Positions 31,930 to 40,522 of a stretch of DNA of 46,253 nucleotides are shown in pieces; the stretch's first letter is position 1; each line of letters starts with the position of its first letter. Source of the DNA: Lachnospiraceae bacterium (GTDB lineage: Bacteria; Bacillota; Clostridia; Lachnospirales; Lachnospiraceae); assembly GCA_021770785.1 (NCBI GenBank), contig JAETQH010000034.1, positions 1 through 46,253 of the forward strand, written 5' to 3'. The translations under genes were made by a program, and so were the position numbers. The notes under the pieces are model-generated. The model worked only from the letters and a program-made list of their open reading frames with translations. It made no database searches and was not told the origin of the DNA.

Positions 31930-31946
31930 AATACATCTGATGTAAG
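31930..31946. promoter_or_regulatory. Regulator operator copy D in the gntP leader
   Basis: AATACATCTGATGTAAG contains the 13-base palindrome TACATCTGATGTA (31932-31944), identical to the core of copy B and about 60 bases downstream of the -10. A bound protein here would form a roadblock or loop with copy B. Confidence 0.72.
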
Positions 31947-32016
31947 CAAAAACGGAACATGTGGCACAGAACATGTGTCAACTACTTAATGAAGAAATGA
32001 AAGTGAGGAAATGCTT

Positions 32017-33375
32017 ATGGCTACAGAGACACTTGCCTTAAACCCAACCAGACTTGTGATAGCCGCTGTTATTGGGCTGGTTATCCTGCTGGTGCTGATT
32101 ATCAAATTTAAAATTCAGGCGATGCTCGCAATTCTTGTTGGTGCGATTTCCATCGGCCTGATTGCGGGGATGCCTGCGGAAATGATTGTAACTGCGGTAA
32201 ATGACGGTATTGGTAATACATTAAAAGGAATTGCACTGTTGGTAGGGCTAGGTTCCATGTTTGGGGCGATTCTTGAAATATCCGGAGGTGCACAGACGCT
32301 TGCGGTCACCATGGTAAAATGGTTTGGAGATAAGAAAGCTGCCTGGGCGCTGGGAATTACCGGACTGATTATCGCAATGCCGGTATTCTTTGATGCCGGA
32401 CTGATTATCTTAATTCCACTGGCATTTTCCCTTGCAAAAAGGACAAAACGTTCTTCTTTATTTTATGCGATTCCGCTTCTGGCAGGCCTGGCAGTAGGGC
32501 ACGCATTCATCCCGCCGACACCGGGACCGATTTTGGTGGCGACTATGCTGGAGGTAGACCTTGGCTGGGTAATTCTGGTGGGAGTGTTCTGCGGAATCTT
32601 CTCCATGATTGTTGCCGGACCTCTGTGGGGCGCGGTGTGTGGAAAAAAGCATTACATTCCGGTTCCGGAACATGTGGCAAATCAGGAAGATTTTGACGAA
32701 TCCAAGCTTCCGAACTTTTGGGTGATTGTAGGTATCATCCTGATTCCTCTGGTACTGATTATTTTAGACTCTGTGACAGGGGTTATACCAGCATTGAACT
32801 TCCTTCAGCCGCTGTTCGGTTTCCTTGGAGAACCCTTTGTAGCGCTGCTGATTGCGACGATTGCAGCGATGCTAGTTCTCGGTGTGAAGCATGGATATAG
32901 CACGGAAGAATTGGAAAAAATCATGACAAAGTCGCTGGAACCTACGGGAATGATTCTTCTGGTTACCGCATGCGGCGGCGTACTGCGCTATGTACTTCAG
33001 TATTCAGGTCTGGGAGATGTAATCGGAAACGCGGTGGCTTCTATGTCCCTTCCGCTGGTAGTGCTGGCGTTCCTCGTAGCGGCACTGGTTCGAATCTGTG
33101 TTGGGTCAGCTACGGTGGCAATGACGATGGCGGCAGGCATCGTTGCAGCAATCCCAGGAATCTCTGAGCTGTCACCACTGTATCTGGCATGTGTGACGGC
33201 TGCGGTGGCAGGCGGAGCGACTGTGTGCTCGCATTTTAACGATTCGGGCTTCTGGCTGGTAAAATCACTGGTAGGAATGGATGAGAAGACAACCTTACAG
33301 ACATGGACGATTATGGAAACCCTTGTAGGAGGCACTGGATTTGTGGTTGCCCTCATTATTTCACTCTTTGCTTAA
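32017..33375 (+). CDS. GntP-family sugar-acid/gluconate:proton symporter
   Basis: The 452-residue protein is a highly hydrophobic, 12-helix-type GntP transporter. Family motifs seen include GIGNTLKGIALLVGLGSMFG, the AHAFIPPTPGP-like segment GHAFIPPTPGPILVA, and CVGSATVAMTMAAGI and VCSHFNDSGFWLVK near the C-terminus. Start: ATG 32017 has GAGG at 8 bases, whereas ATG 32011 would be too close. It precedes an IlvD/Edd dehydratase by 47 bases and is preceded by GntR operators, so it probably imports the aldonate that the dehydratase consumes. Confidence 0.93.
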   Translation: MATETLALNPTRLVIAAVIGLVILLVLIIKFKIQAMLAILVGAISIGLIAGMPAEMIVTAVNDGIGNTLKGIALLVGLGSMFGAILEISGGAQTLAVTMVKWFGDKKAAWALGITGLIIAMPVFFDAGLIILIPLAFSLAKRTKRSSLFYAIPLLAGLAVGHAFIPPTPGPILVATMLEVDLGWVILVGVFCGIFSMIVAGPLWGAVCGKKHYIPVPEHVANQEDFDESKLPNFWVIVGIILIPLVLIILDSVTGVIPALNFLQPLFGFLGEPFVALLIATIAAMLVLGVKHGYSTEELEKIMTKSLEPTGMILLVTACGGVLRYVLQYSGLGDVIGNAVASMSLPLVVLAFLVAALVRICVGSATVAMTMAAGIVAAIPGISELSPLYLACVTAAVAGGATVCSHFNDSGFWLVKSLVGMDEKTTLQTWTIMETLVGGTGFVVALIISLFA

Positions 33376-33422
33376 ATTGTTGTAGTTAGTATAAAAACGT
33401 TGATGGAACATCGGAAAGGAAA

Positions 33423-35177
33423 ATGGATATGAGTTGTTTAAAAAGTCAGGAAATGCGTAAACTTGCACCGGAGTTAGATCCTTTGAGAATCGGAACCGGA
33501 TGGAAACCGGAGGATTTATCTAAACCGCAGGTAATCATTGAAAGTACCTACGGGGACAGCCATCCGGGAAGCGGACATCTGAATATTTTAGTGGAGGAAG
33601 TGAGAAAAGGAATCGAAGAGGCAGGCGGCCATGGTGCAAGATATTATTGTACGGATATGTGTGACGGAGAGAGCCAGGGGACAGACGGCATTAATTTCAG
33701 TCTGGTAAGCCGTGAAATGATTGCCAATATGATTGAGATTCAGGCAAATGCAACGCCTTTTGATGCCGGAGTATATCTGGCAAGCTGTGATAAAGGAATG
33801 CCGGCAAACCTGATGGGTCTTTGCCGTGTCAATATCCCGGCTGTCGTAGTGCCGGGCGGAACCATGAATGCCGGACCGGATATGCTGACACTAGAGCAGC
33901 TTGGAATGTACAGTGCCAAGTACCAGCGAGGAGAGATTGATGAAGAGAAACTAAACTGGGCGAAGCATAATGCCTGCCCGAGCTGTGGGGCATGTTCTTT
34001 TATAGGAACCGCTTCCACTATGCAGATTATGGCAGAAGCCTTAGGGCTTGCACTTCCCGGAAGCGCGCTGATGCCTGCGACAAGCCCGGATCTTCTGGCA
34101 TTTGCAAGACAGGCAGGAAGACAAGCGGTAAAGCTGGCAACGATGGAAAATATGCGTCCCAGCGATATTGTGACGATGGAAAGCTTTGAAAATGCGATTC
34201 TTGTCCATGCAGCAGTATCCGGAAGTACCAACTGCCTTCTTCATATTCCGGCAATCGCGCATGAACTTGGGTTTGAAATTACGGGAGATACCTTTGACAG
34301 GCTGCACCGAAATGCACGATATCTTCTGGATGTACGTCCGGCAGGACGCTGGCCGGCAGAATGCTTCTATTATGCCGGCGGAGTTCCGGCAATCATGGAA
34401 GAAATCAAAGACTATCTGCATTTGGATGTTATGACAGTGACGGGAAAAACGCTGGGAGAAAATCTGGAAGAACTGAAGGCAGACGGTTTTTATGAGCGCT
34501 GTGAAAAGTGGCTGCAGGATTTCAATAAGCGTTATGGAGTTTCTGTGACCAGGGAAGATATTATTCGCCCTTATGACAAAGCCATCGGCACAGACGGAAG
34601 TATTGCCGTTTTGCGGGGCAATCTGGCACCGGAGGGAGCGGTAATTAAACATACGGCTTGTCCGAAGGAAATGTTTAAAGCGGTGTTAAGGGCAAGACCC
34701 TTTGACAGTGAGGAAGAATGTCTGGATGCGGTTTTAAAACACAAAGTAGAAAAAGGAGATGCCGTCTTTATTCGCTACGAGGGGCCAAAGGGCAGCGGTA
34801 TGCCGGAGATGTTCTACACATCGGAAGCAATCAGCAGCGATAAGGAACTGGGACGCAGCATTGCGCTGATTACAGACGGGCGTTTTTCGGGAGCTTCTAC
34901 CGGACCGGTAATCGGACATTGCAGTCCGGAGGCGGCAGACGGCGGACCGATTGCACTGGTAGAAGAAGGTGATTTGATTGAAATTGACGTGATAGAAAGA
35001 AAGCTGAATATTATTGGTATTAACGGCGAGAAAAAAACACCGGAAGAAATTGACGCTGTTTTAGAGGAAAGAAGGAAAAACTGGCTGCCGAGACAGCTTC
35101 GATATAAAAGGGGGGCACTGAGACTCTTCAGCGAACATGCGGTAAGTCCAATGAAGGGAGCATATCTGGATTTTTGA
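33423..35177 (+). CDS. IlvD/Edd-family sugar-acid dehydratase
   Basis: This 584-residue enzyme dehydrates a 2,3-dihydroxy acid to a 2-keto-3-deoxy acid. Family features are SCDKGMP (Cys122, carbamylated-type Lys124), NACPSCGACSFIGTA with cluster Cys191, VSGSTNCLLH and the C-terminal RFSGASTGP, then GHCSPEA. At the position where IlvD has its first [2Fe-2S] cysteine, the sequence reads GDSHPGSGHL with no Cys, so it sits with the Edd/YjhG-like side rather than true IlvD. With GntP and an FCD regulator, an aldonate such as gluconate or a pentonate is the likely substrate; no aldolase for the product is in the window. ATG 33423 or 33429 are both possible. Confidence 0.88.
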   Translation: MDMSCLKSQEMRKLAPELDPLRIGTGWKPEDLSKPQVIIESTYGDSHPGSGHLNILVEEVRKGIEEAGGHGARYYCTDMCDGESQGTDGINFSLVSREMIANMIEIQANATPFDAGVYLASCDKGMPANLMGLCRVNIPAVVVPGGTMNAGPDMLTLEQLGMYSAKYQRGEIDEEKLNWAKHNACPSCGACSFIGTASTMQIMAEALGLALPGSALMPATSPDLLAFARQAGRQAVKLATMENMRPSDIVTMESFENAILVHAAVSGSTNCLLHIPAIAHELGFEITGDTFDRLHRNARYLLDVRPAGRWPAECFYYAGGVPAIMEEIKDYLHLDVMTVTGKTLGENLEELKADGFYERCEKWLQDFNKRYGVSVTREDIIRPYDKAIGTDGSIAVLRGNLAPEGAVIKHTACPKEMFKAVLRARPFDSEEECLDAVLKHKVEKGDAVFIRYEGPKGSGMPEMFYTSEAISSDKELGRSIALITDGRFSGASTGPVIGHCSPEAADGGPIALVEEGDLIEIDVIERKLNIIGINGEKKTPEEIDAVLEERRKNWLPRQLRYKRGALRLFSEHAVSPMKGAYLDF

Positions 35178-35197
35178 AAGGTATCTTCCATAAACAA

Positions 35198-35239
35198 AAA
35201 TGCCGGAAAAGCCTGATATATCAGGCTTTTCCGGCATTT
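35198..35239. terminator. Strong bidirectional terminator
   Basis: A perfect 42-base palindrome (arms of 21 bases, from AAATGCCGGAAAAGCC) sits just after the dehydratase stop and before the convergent reductase pseudogene. Its flanks carry T runs on both strands. Confidence 0.92.
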
Positions 35240-35313
35240 GCCCACGAAACACTTTTAGCCCAAAAGTTGCTGTAGCGCTATCTACGACAGCTGCAATTAC
35301 AATGTTTTTATAT

Positions 35314-36112
35314 TTAACAGATTGACATAAACCACTCTACTGTTCCGGGATCATAATGCGAGAAGAAAAGGCTTTCTCCACCATCAAGTTTCTCAATTTC
35401 AGACATATCATCCTCTGATAATACAAAATCAAAAATCGAAAAATTCTGTTCCATACGGTCTTTGTGGGTTGATTTAGGAATAATTACAACATCGCTTTGC
35501 AATAAAAACCGAAGTGCAACCTGTGCCGCTGTTTTGCTATATTTTTGTCCAATCCTTGTAAGAATCGGATTATGAAAGATATCATTTTTTCCTTCGGCAA
35601 AAGGCCCTCAGGATTCAATCTGGCAACCATATTTCTTCATATATTCTTTTGCTACCCGCTGTTGTTGGAAAACATGAGTCTCTATCTGGTTCACTGCTGG
35701 TTTGATTTCAGAAAATTTTTCTATATCAATATATCTGTCTGGTCCAAAATTTGAAACTCCAATAGCACGAATTTTTCCTGCTTTATATGCTTCTTCCATT
35801 GCACGGTATGTACCATAATAATCTCCAAATGGCTGATGGATAAGAAGCAAATCAATATATTCTGTTTGAAGTGCCTTTAATGATGCTTCAATAGAAACTT
35901 TTGCTTTTTCATATCCGGCGTTGCTTATCCAAACTTTTGTGGTGATAAAGAACTCTTCCCTTGGTAGTCCGCATTCTTTTAAAGCCTCACCCACACCCGC
36001 CTCATTTCCATATGCCTGTGCGGTATCAATACTTCTATATCCAACCTCAATAGCATCAAGAACGCATCTCTTGGTATCCTCAGCCGGATTGTATTTTATA
36101 TGTACAATATTA
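35314..36112 (-). pseudogene. Aldo/keto reductase pseudogene (in-frame stop and truncated N-terminus)
   Basis: The frame reads an aldo/keto reductase: GYRSIDTAQAYGNEAGVGEAL, then FITTKVWISNAGY, LLLIHQPFGDYYGTYRAMEE, IRAIGVSNFGPDR and the C-terminal IPKSTHKDRMEQNF. It is broken at codon TGA (35608-35610 on the plus strand, minus-strand reading): the sequence is IES-stop-GPFAEG, where the family has Trp (SWGPFAEG), so TGG changed to TGA. The first 20 or so residues of the TIM barrel (family N-terminus and cofactor loop) are also absent; the frame runs into a stop upstream of 36112. It is divergent from a LysR gene. The rest of the frame is intact, so the decay is recent. Confidence 0.88.
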
Positions 36113-36170
36113 ATATTAAAAACTACTTTTCATTTTTTGAAATCTAAAATATATTAAGGAAACGAATCAT

Positions 36171-37013
36171 ATGATAAACCTTTATGAATTAGAACAATTC
36201 GTATTATTTGCAGAGACCGGCTCTCTTTCAGAGGTTGCCGAACGTATTCATATCTCTGCACCAACATTAAGCCGTTCGATGCAAAATGTAGAAGCAACTT
36301 TCGGAGTACCATTATTCAATCGGACAAAAAATAGGCTGACTCTTAATACAACCGGACTAAAAGCAGTAGAGTATAGCAAAACACTGCTTTCTACTGCTTC
36401 AGATACCTTGATGAAAGTGAGAGAATATGACAAAAAGCTCCAAACTATTGTTGTAAAATCTTGCGCGCCGGCACCACTTTGGAAGTTACTTCCTACACTT
36501 AATATGTTATATCCCTCAATGACAATTGCAACATCAATCTGTGATATAAATGAACTCGATGCCGCAATTTCAGAAAATTCCTATGATATCTTAATTTTGC
36601 CTTACATGACAAAAGCATTATCCGAAGATTCTCAGTTCTTCTTGATGGATGAGCATCTTTCTATATGTGTGCGAAAAGATCATGAGCTTGCAGGCAAGCC
36701 GTCCGTATGTATGAAAGCCCTTAATGGCTATAACTTCCTTCTGCGTTCCGAACTCGGTTTTTGGGATAAATTGTGCCGACAGAATATGCCTGCATCGAAA
36801 TTCCTGGTTCAAAATGATGAATTTGAATTCAATGAGCTTGTAAGCAATTCCTCACTTCCAAGCTTTATAACAGATGTTGCCATTGACAGATATCCGATTC
36901 CTCAAAACAGAATAGCTATTCCCATTTCTGATGCTGATGCTAATGTTTCTTTTTATATTGCTGTAAAAAACACATCTAAATATAAAGGGCTGCTTTCAAA
37001 ACTCAAGCAATAA
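36171..37013 (+). CDS. LysR-family transcriptional regulator
   Basis: The 280-residue protein starts with the LysR HTH (LYELEQFVLFAETGSLSEVA, then RIHISAPTLSRSMQNVEATF) followed by an effector-binding domain. AAGGAAACGAATC precedes the ATG. Divergent from the aldo/keto reductase pseudogene, it was probably that gene's regulator. Codon use and composition are AT-richer than in the core genes on either side of the island, suggesting transfer. Confidence 0.9.
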   Translation: MINLYELEQFVLFAETGSLSEVAERIHISAPTLSRSMQNVEATFGVPLFNRTKNRLTLNTTGLKAVEYSKTLLSTASDTLMKVREYDKKLQTIVVKSCAPAPLWKLLPTLNMLYPSMTIATSICDINELDAAISENSYDILILPYMTKALSEDSQFFLMDEHLSICVRKDHELAGKPSVCMKALNGYNFLLRSELGFWDKLCRQNMPASKFLVQNDEFEFNELVSNSSLPSFITDVAIDRYPIPQNRIAIPISDADANVSFYIAVKNTSKYKGLLSKLKQ

Positions 37014-37074
37014 TAATGTTTTAAATGCGGAACATGAGGATTTGAAAAATGGGGAAACTCAAATTTCTAATTTA

Positions 37075-37103
37075 TTGACACGTTTTTTCAGTAGATATAT
37101 TAT
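37075..37103 (+). promoter_or_regulatory. Promoter of the two-component/ABC module
   Basis: TTGACA (37075-37080), a 17-base spacer and TATTAT (37098-37103) form a near-consensus promoter 35 bases before the response regulator. Confidence 0.85.
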
Positions 37104-37138
37104 TGGAGGGTAGAGTGTGATAAAGGAGCTGAGAGATA

Positions 37139-37828
37139 ATGAACGTCTTATTGGTTGAAGATGATAAAAACATCCGTGAAATGGTGTATGACTTTCTTAC
37201 AAGTGAAAATTACAATGTCATAACAGCCATTGACGGACAAACAGCGATTGATATATTCAAAGACCAAACATTCAATATTGTACTACTGGATTTAATGTTA
37301 CCAAAATTCAGCGGATTTGAAGTCTTAAAATACATAAGAAGTGTAAGTGTAATTCCTGTTATTATCGCTACTGCTAAAGATAGTGATACGGATAAAATGA
37401 TGGGGCTAAATTTAGGTGCTGATGATTATATTACAAAGCCGTTTTCTCTTGTGGAATTGCTGGCAAGAATGAAAGCAAACATACGTCGTGCCACAGTGTA
37501 TAGTAGTTCAGACAGTTCACCTGATAAGGTTATTAGATATAAGGATTTAGTAATCAATATATCCCAATATACCGTTTCTAAAAATAGTGCTGATTTGAAT
37601 TTAACACATACGGAGTTTGAAATTATTAGGCTTCTTGCAACTAATCAGGGACAGGCATTTTCAAAAGAACAACTCTACAATACCATTTGGAAAGAAGCAT
37701 ATTATGGAAACGAAAGTGTACTGAACACACATATCAACCGATTAAGAAATAAATTATCTGACGGTAAAGATAAAAATAATTACATCAAGACCCTTTGGGG
37801 AATCGGTTATAAAATGGAGGAGGAATAA
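37139..37828 (+). CDS. OmpR-family response regulator
   Basis: This 229-residue regulator has a receiver domain with acidic pocket Asp8/Asp9, phosphoacceptor Asp51, switch Thr78 and Lys100, then an OmpR/PhoB winged-helix domain (TEFEIIRLLATNQGQAFSKE and NTHINRLRNKL). Its stop overlaps the kinase start (TAATG). It likely binds the direct repeat at 38741-38758 upstream of the ABC transporter genes and activates them. Confidence 0.95.
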   Translation: MNVLLVEDDKNIREMVYDFLTSENYNVITAIDGQTAIDIFKDQTFNIVLLDLMLPKFSGFEVLKYIRSVSVIPVIIATAKDSDTDKMMGLNLGADDYITKPFSLVELLARMKANIRRATVYSSSDSSPDKVIRYKDLVINISQYTVSKNSADLNLTHTEFEIIRLLATNQGQAFSKEQLYNTIWKEAYYGNESVLNTHINRLRNKLSDGKDKNNYIKTLWGIGYKMEEE

Positions 37829-38739
37829 TGGAGCTAGTATTCGCTGTAGCTGTGATTGTATTATTTGTTCTCTACTTTAAGGAACGTAGCAAGAACAAAA
37901 AAATGGTAAGCGATTATAAATACATCAATTCAAGACTTCTCGATATAACCAATGAGAATGAAAGTAATTATATCCTTGTACCGTCGGATATTAGGGTTGT
38001 AAAAGAAACTGCGGAGGACATCAATAATCTTCTGGAAAAGTTTTACGGGAGACAGATTGATTACAATAGAAGTCAAAAGATAATTTTGCAGATATTTACT
38101 AACATTTCACATGACCTTAGAACACCTGTTACTGTTTTGAAAGGTTATATTGAAATGCTTTATCTTCAAAGTCAAAAAGAAGCATTATCTCCTGCTATGC
38201 GTGCGACAGTTGAAAAAATGCAGAGTAATTCACAAGAACTGGTTCACTCTGTAAATAACTTGTTCAATATGGCAAAAATTCAGTCTGGGGATATGATCTT
38301 GAATATCCAGAAAGTAAACTTGACACAGGTTTGTCATGAAATTATTTTAGAGTTTTACGACCTGTTGGAAAGAGAAAACTTTAATGTAGAGGTCAATATC
38401 GAAGATAAACCGTTATATGCGAATGTCGATACAGAAGCCGTACAACGTATCCTCAAAAATCTGATTGACAACGCAATCAAATATGGTGGTGCCGGTAAAT
38501 TTTTAGGAATTTCCCTCTACGAAGAAGATAGTCATATTTGTATTGCAGTTGAGGATCATGGAGCAGGTATTTCTGAAAAAGACAAGAAGCATATCTTTAC
38601 AAGAGCATATACAGCAGACAGAAAAATAGGAAATGGATTGGGATTAGCCATTTCACAAGGACTTGCAAATTCTATGGGAGGTTCTATTTCAGTAAGTAGT
38701 ATACTTCGAGAAAAAACAGTATTTACAGTCAGATTATAA
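37828..38739 (+). CDS. Sensor histidine kinase
   Basis: The 303-residue kinase has one N-terminal membrane helix (residues 1-17) and no real sensor domain, followed by a HisKA domain with phosphorylated His95 (SHDLRTPVTVLKGYIE) and a HATPase domain (N box NLIDNAIKY, G box VEDHGAG and NGLGLAIS). Small kinases of this shape next to an ABC transporter often use the transporter or membrane disturbance as sensor, as in bacitracin and lantibiotic responses (known for related systems; inferred here). It is co-translated with the regulator. Confidence 0.93.
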   Translation: MELVFAVAVIVLFVLYFKERSKNKKMVSDYKYINSRLLDITNENESNYILVPSDIRVVKETAEDINNLLEKFYGRQIDYNRSQKIILQIFTNISHDLRTPVTVLKGYIEMLYLQSQKEALSPAMRATVEKMQSNSQELVHSVNNLFNMAKIQSGDMILNIQKVNLTQVCHEIILEFYDLLERENFNVEVNIEDKPLYANVDTEAVQRILKNLIDNAIKYGGAGKFLGISLYEEDSHICIAVEDHGAGISEKDKKHIFTRAYTADRKIGNGLGLAISQGLANSMGGSISVSSILREKTVFTVRL

Positions 38740-38740
38740 A

Positions 38741-38758
38741 GTTAGAAAAAAGTTAGAA
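38741..38758. promoter_or_regulatory. Candidate response-regulator binding site
   Basis: GTTAGAA occurs at 38741-38747 and 38752-38758, an 11-base period typical of OmpR-type tandem sites. It lies upstream of TATACT (38789-38794) and the ABC gene, in an activator position. Confidence 0.55.
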
Positions 38759-38818
38759 TTAAAAGAGAAAAAAGATAACTTTATTTTGTATACTGTTTTT
38801 TAGAAAGGAGCTAATGCT

Positions 38819-39745
38819 ATGAACTATACAATAGAAACCCATCATCTAAAGAAAATATATAAAGACAAAGTAGTGGTCAATGATGTAAATATCCATGTGA
38901 AGAAAGGAGAAATTTATGGCTTTGTCGGTCAAAATGGAGCCGGAAAAAGTACCTTGATGAAAATGTTACTTCATTTGGTTCAAGCCAATGCTGGCGAAAT
39001 CATTATATTTGGTAATAGGGTGGTTAAAAATGACTTTGAAATGTTGAAAAGGATTGGTTCGATTATCGAAAATCCATATTTCTATGAAAAATTAACTGCA
39101 AGACAAAATCTTGATTTGCATTGTGAATATATGGGGTATCATAACAAGAACCATATGGAAGAAATGTTGGAATGTGTAGGATTGTTAAAAGACGCTGATA
39201 AAAAAGTATCTCAATATTCTTTGGGAATGAAACAACGTCTTGCGATCGCCAGAGCCATTTTAACAAAACCGGAACTATTGATACTTGATGAGCCAATCAA
39301 CGCGCTTGATCCAGAGGGTATGCGGGAAATGAGGGAATTATTCCGTAAACTTAATACAGATTATGGAACAACAATTTTCATTTCCAGTCATATCCTTTCA
39401 GAAGTAGAACAGATTGCAGATACGATTGGTATTATTCAAAATGGGAAACTCATTAAAGAGACTTCTATGTCTGACGTACACAAATACCAGACAGATTATG
39501 TGGAAGTAGATGTCGATAATGTAGAACTTGCAGGTTATATTCTTGAACATGAATTTAGAATACAGGATTTCAAAATTGTATCAGAAAACCGCATTGAGAT
39601 TTACGATTTAAGAAAAGATGTAAAAGAGATTTCCGCTACATTTATTCGAAATGGTATCGGTATTAACAGTATCGGGCATAAACAAAATTCCTTAGAAGAT
39701 TACTTTTTCCAAATCACAGGAGCAAAGGTGGTGGAAAGTCTATGA
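38819..39745 (+). CDS. ABC transporter ATP-binding protein, BcrA/lantibiotic-protection type
   Basis: The 308-residue ATPase has Walker A GQNGAGKST (residues 37-45), signature YSLGMKQR, Walker B LLILDEPINALDP and H-loop SSHILSE, followed by about 85 C-terminal residues typical of drug and bacteriocin self-protection ATPases (BcrA, NisF-type). AGAAAGGAGC precedes the ATG. It overlaps the permease gene (ATGA). The single small permease partner makes this BcrAB-like rather than a BceAB system. Confidence 0.93.
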   Translation: MNYTIETHHLKKIYKDKVVVNDVNIHVKKGEIYGFVGQNGAGKSTLMKMLLHLVQANAGEIIIFGNRVVKNDFEMLKRIGSIIENPYFYEKLTARQNLDLHCEYMGYHNKNHMEEMLECVGLLKDADKKVSQYSLGMKQRLAIARAILTKPELLILDEPINALDPEGMREMRELFRKLNTDYGTTIFISSHILSEVEQIADTIGIIQNGKLIKETSMSDVHKYQTDYVEVDVDNVELAGYILEHEFRIQDFKIVSENRIEIYDLRKDVKEISATFIRNGIGINSIGHKQNSLEDYFFQITGAKVVESL

Positions 39746-40422
39746 TACATTTAATGAAACTTGAATTGAAAAAGGTTGGTTTGAAAAAGTATGTGCTGTT
39801 CTCAATCGTTGGAATTTTCATCAGTATGTTTTTTCTGTTTGTAGGATTAAACGATAGTTCAACAATAAAATCCAGTTATGAAAAAGCATTTACAACGGTT
39901 GGATTGATATTCTGCTTTTATTATATTATTTTGTTTTCTGTACTCGTCTCTTCTTATATTATAAATGAATATAATCACAAAACAATTTTGGTTATGTTTT
40001 CGTACCCAATAGACCGCAGAAAACTGATGTGTGCCAAATTATTCCTTATCATGTTGCTTGTAATGATATCAATGCTTATTGGATATATTTGCTGCGGAGT
40101 ATTTATTATTTTGCTAGATAAATATATGGGAGTTATAAAAGGAGAGTTTGAGAGTTCTGTCTTGTCATATTGGATATCAACTGCGCTTAAAGCCGCTATT
40201 ACATTTTGTGCATTAGGTGTAGGAACTTTTGTTGTAGGTATGATGAAAAAATCTGTTTCAATGACGATTATAAGCGCGATTATTCTATGTTATATCAGAC
40301 AGTTTTATTTAGCAGGAACAAACACATATGAAGAAAGCTGGGGATTTGTTATTGGTGTAGTAGCAGCAACAGTTATTGGAGTGTATTACGTTTTCACTCA
40401 TAAGATAGAGCAAATTGATTAG
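39742..40422 (+). CDS. ABC-2-type membrane permease of the resistance transporter
   Basis: The 226-residue protein has six hydrophobic helices (about residues 17-37, 54-75, 96-122, 145-165, 175-193, 205-222), as in BcrB/LanE/LanG-type permeases. It starts inside the stop of the ATPase gene. With the two-component pair upstream it completes a peptide antibiotic detoxification module; the substrate is not predictable. Confidence 0.9.
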   Translation: MIHLMKLELKKVGLKKYVLFSIVGIFISMFFLFVGLNDSSTIKSSYEKAFTTVGLIFCFYYIILFSVLVSSYIINEYNHKTILVMFSYPIDRRKLMCAKLFLIMLLVMISMLIGYICCGVFIILLDKYMGVIKGEFESSVLSYWISTALKAAITFCALGVGTFVVGMMKKSVSMTIISAIILCYIRQFYLAGTNTYEESWGFVIGVVAATVIGVYYVFTHKIEQID

Positions 40423-40432
40423 TGCATTAGTA

Positions 40433-40461
40433 TTGACTTATTCCTCAAATACTTTTATAAT
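40433..40461 (+). promoter_or_regulatory. Promoter of the yicC operon (P1)
   Basis: TTGACT (40433-40438), 17 bases and a perfect TATAAT (40456-40461). It is the main candidate for the core operon starting with yicC. Confidence 0.85.
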
Positions 40462-40464
40462 TAA

Positions 40465-40492
40465 TTGACTTAATTCGTACTGGCAGTACTAT
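40465..40492 (+). promoter_or_regulatory. Second possible yicC promoter with palindrome GTACTGGCAGTAC
   Basis: TTGACT (40465-40470), 16 bases and TACTAT (40487-40492). The spacer and -10 carry GTACTGGCAGTAC (40477-40489), a perfect 13-base palindrome resembling an operator, in form like the TAACTGTCAGTTA at nadA. Which factor binds is unknown. Confidence 0.5.
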
Positions 40493-40522
40493 GTCAAAAG
40501 ACAGCACAGAAACGAGGAAAAC

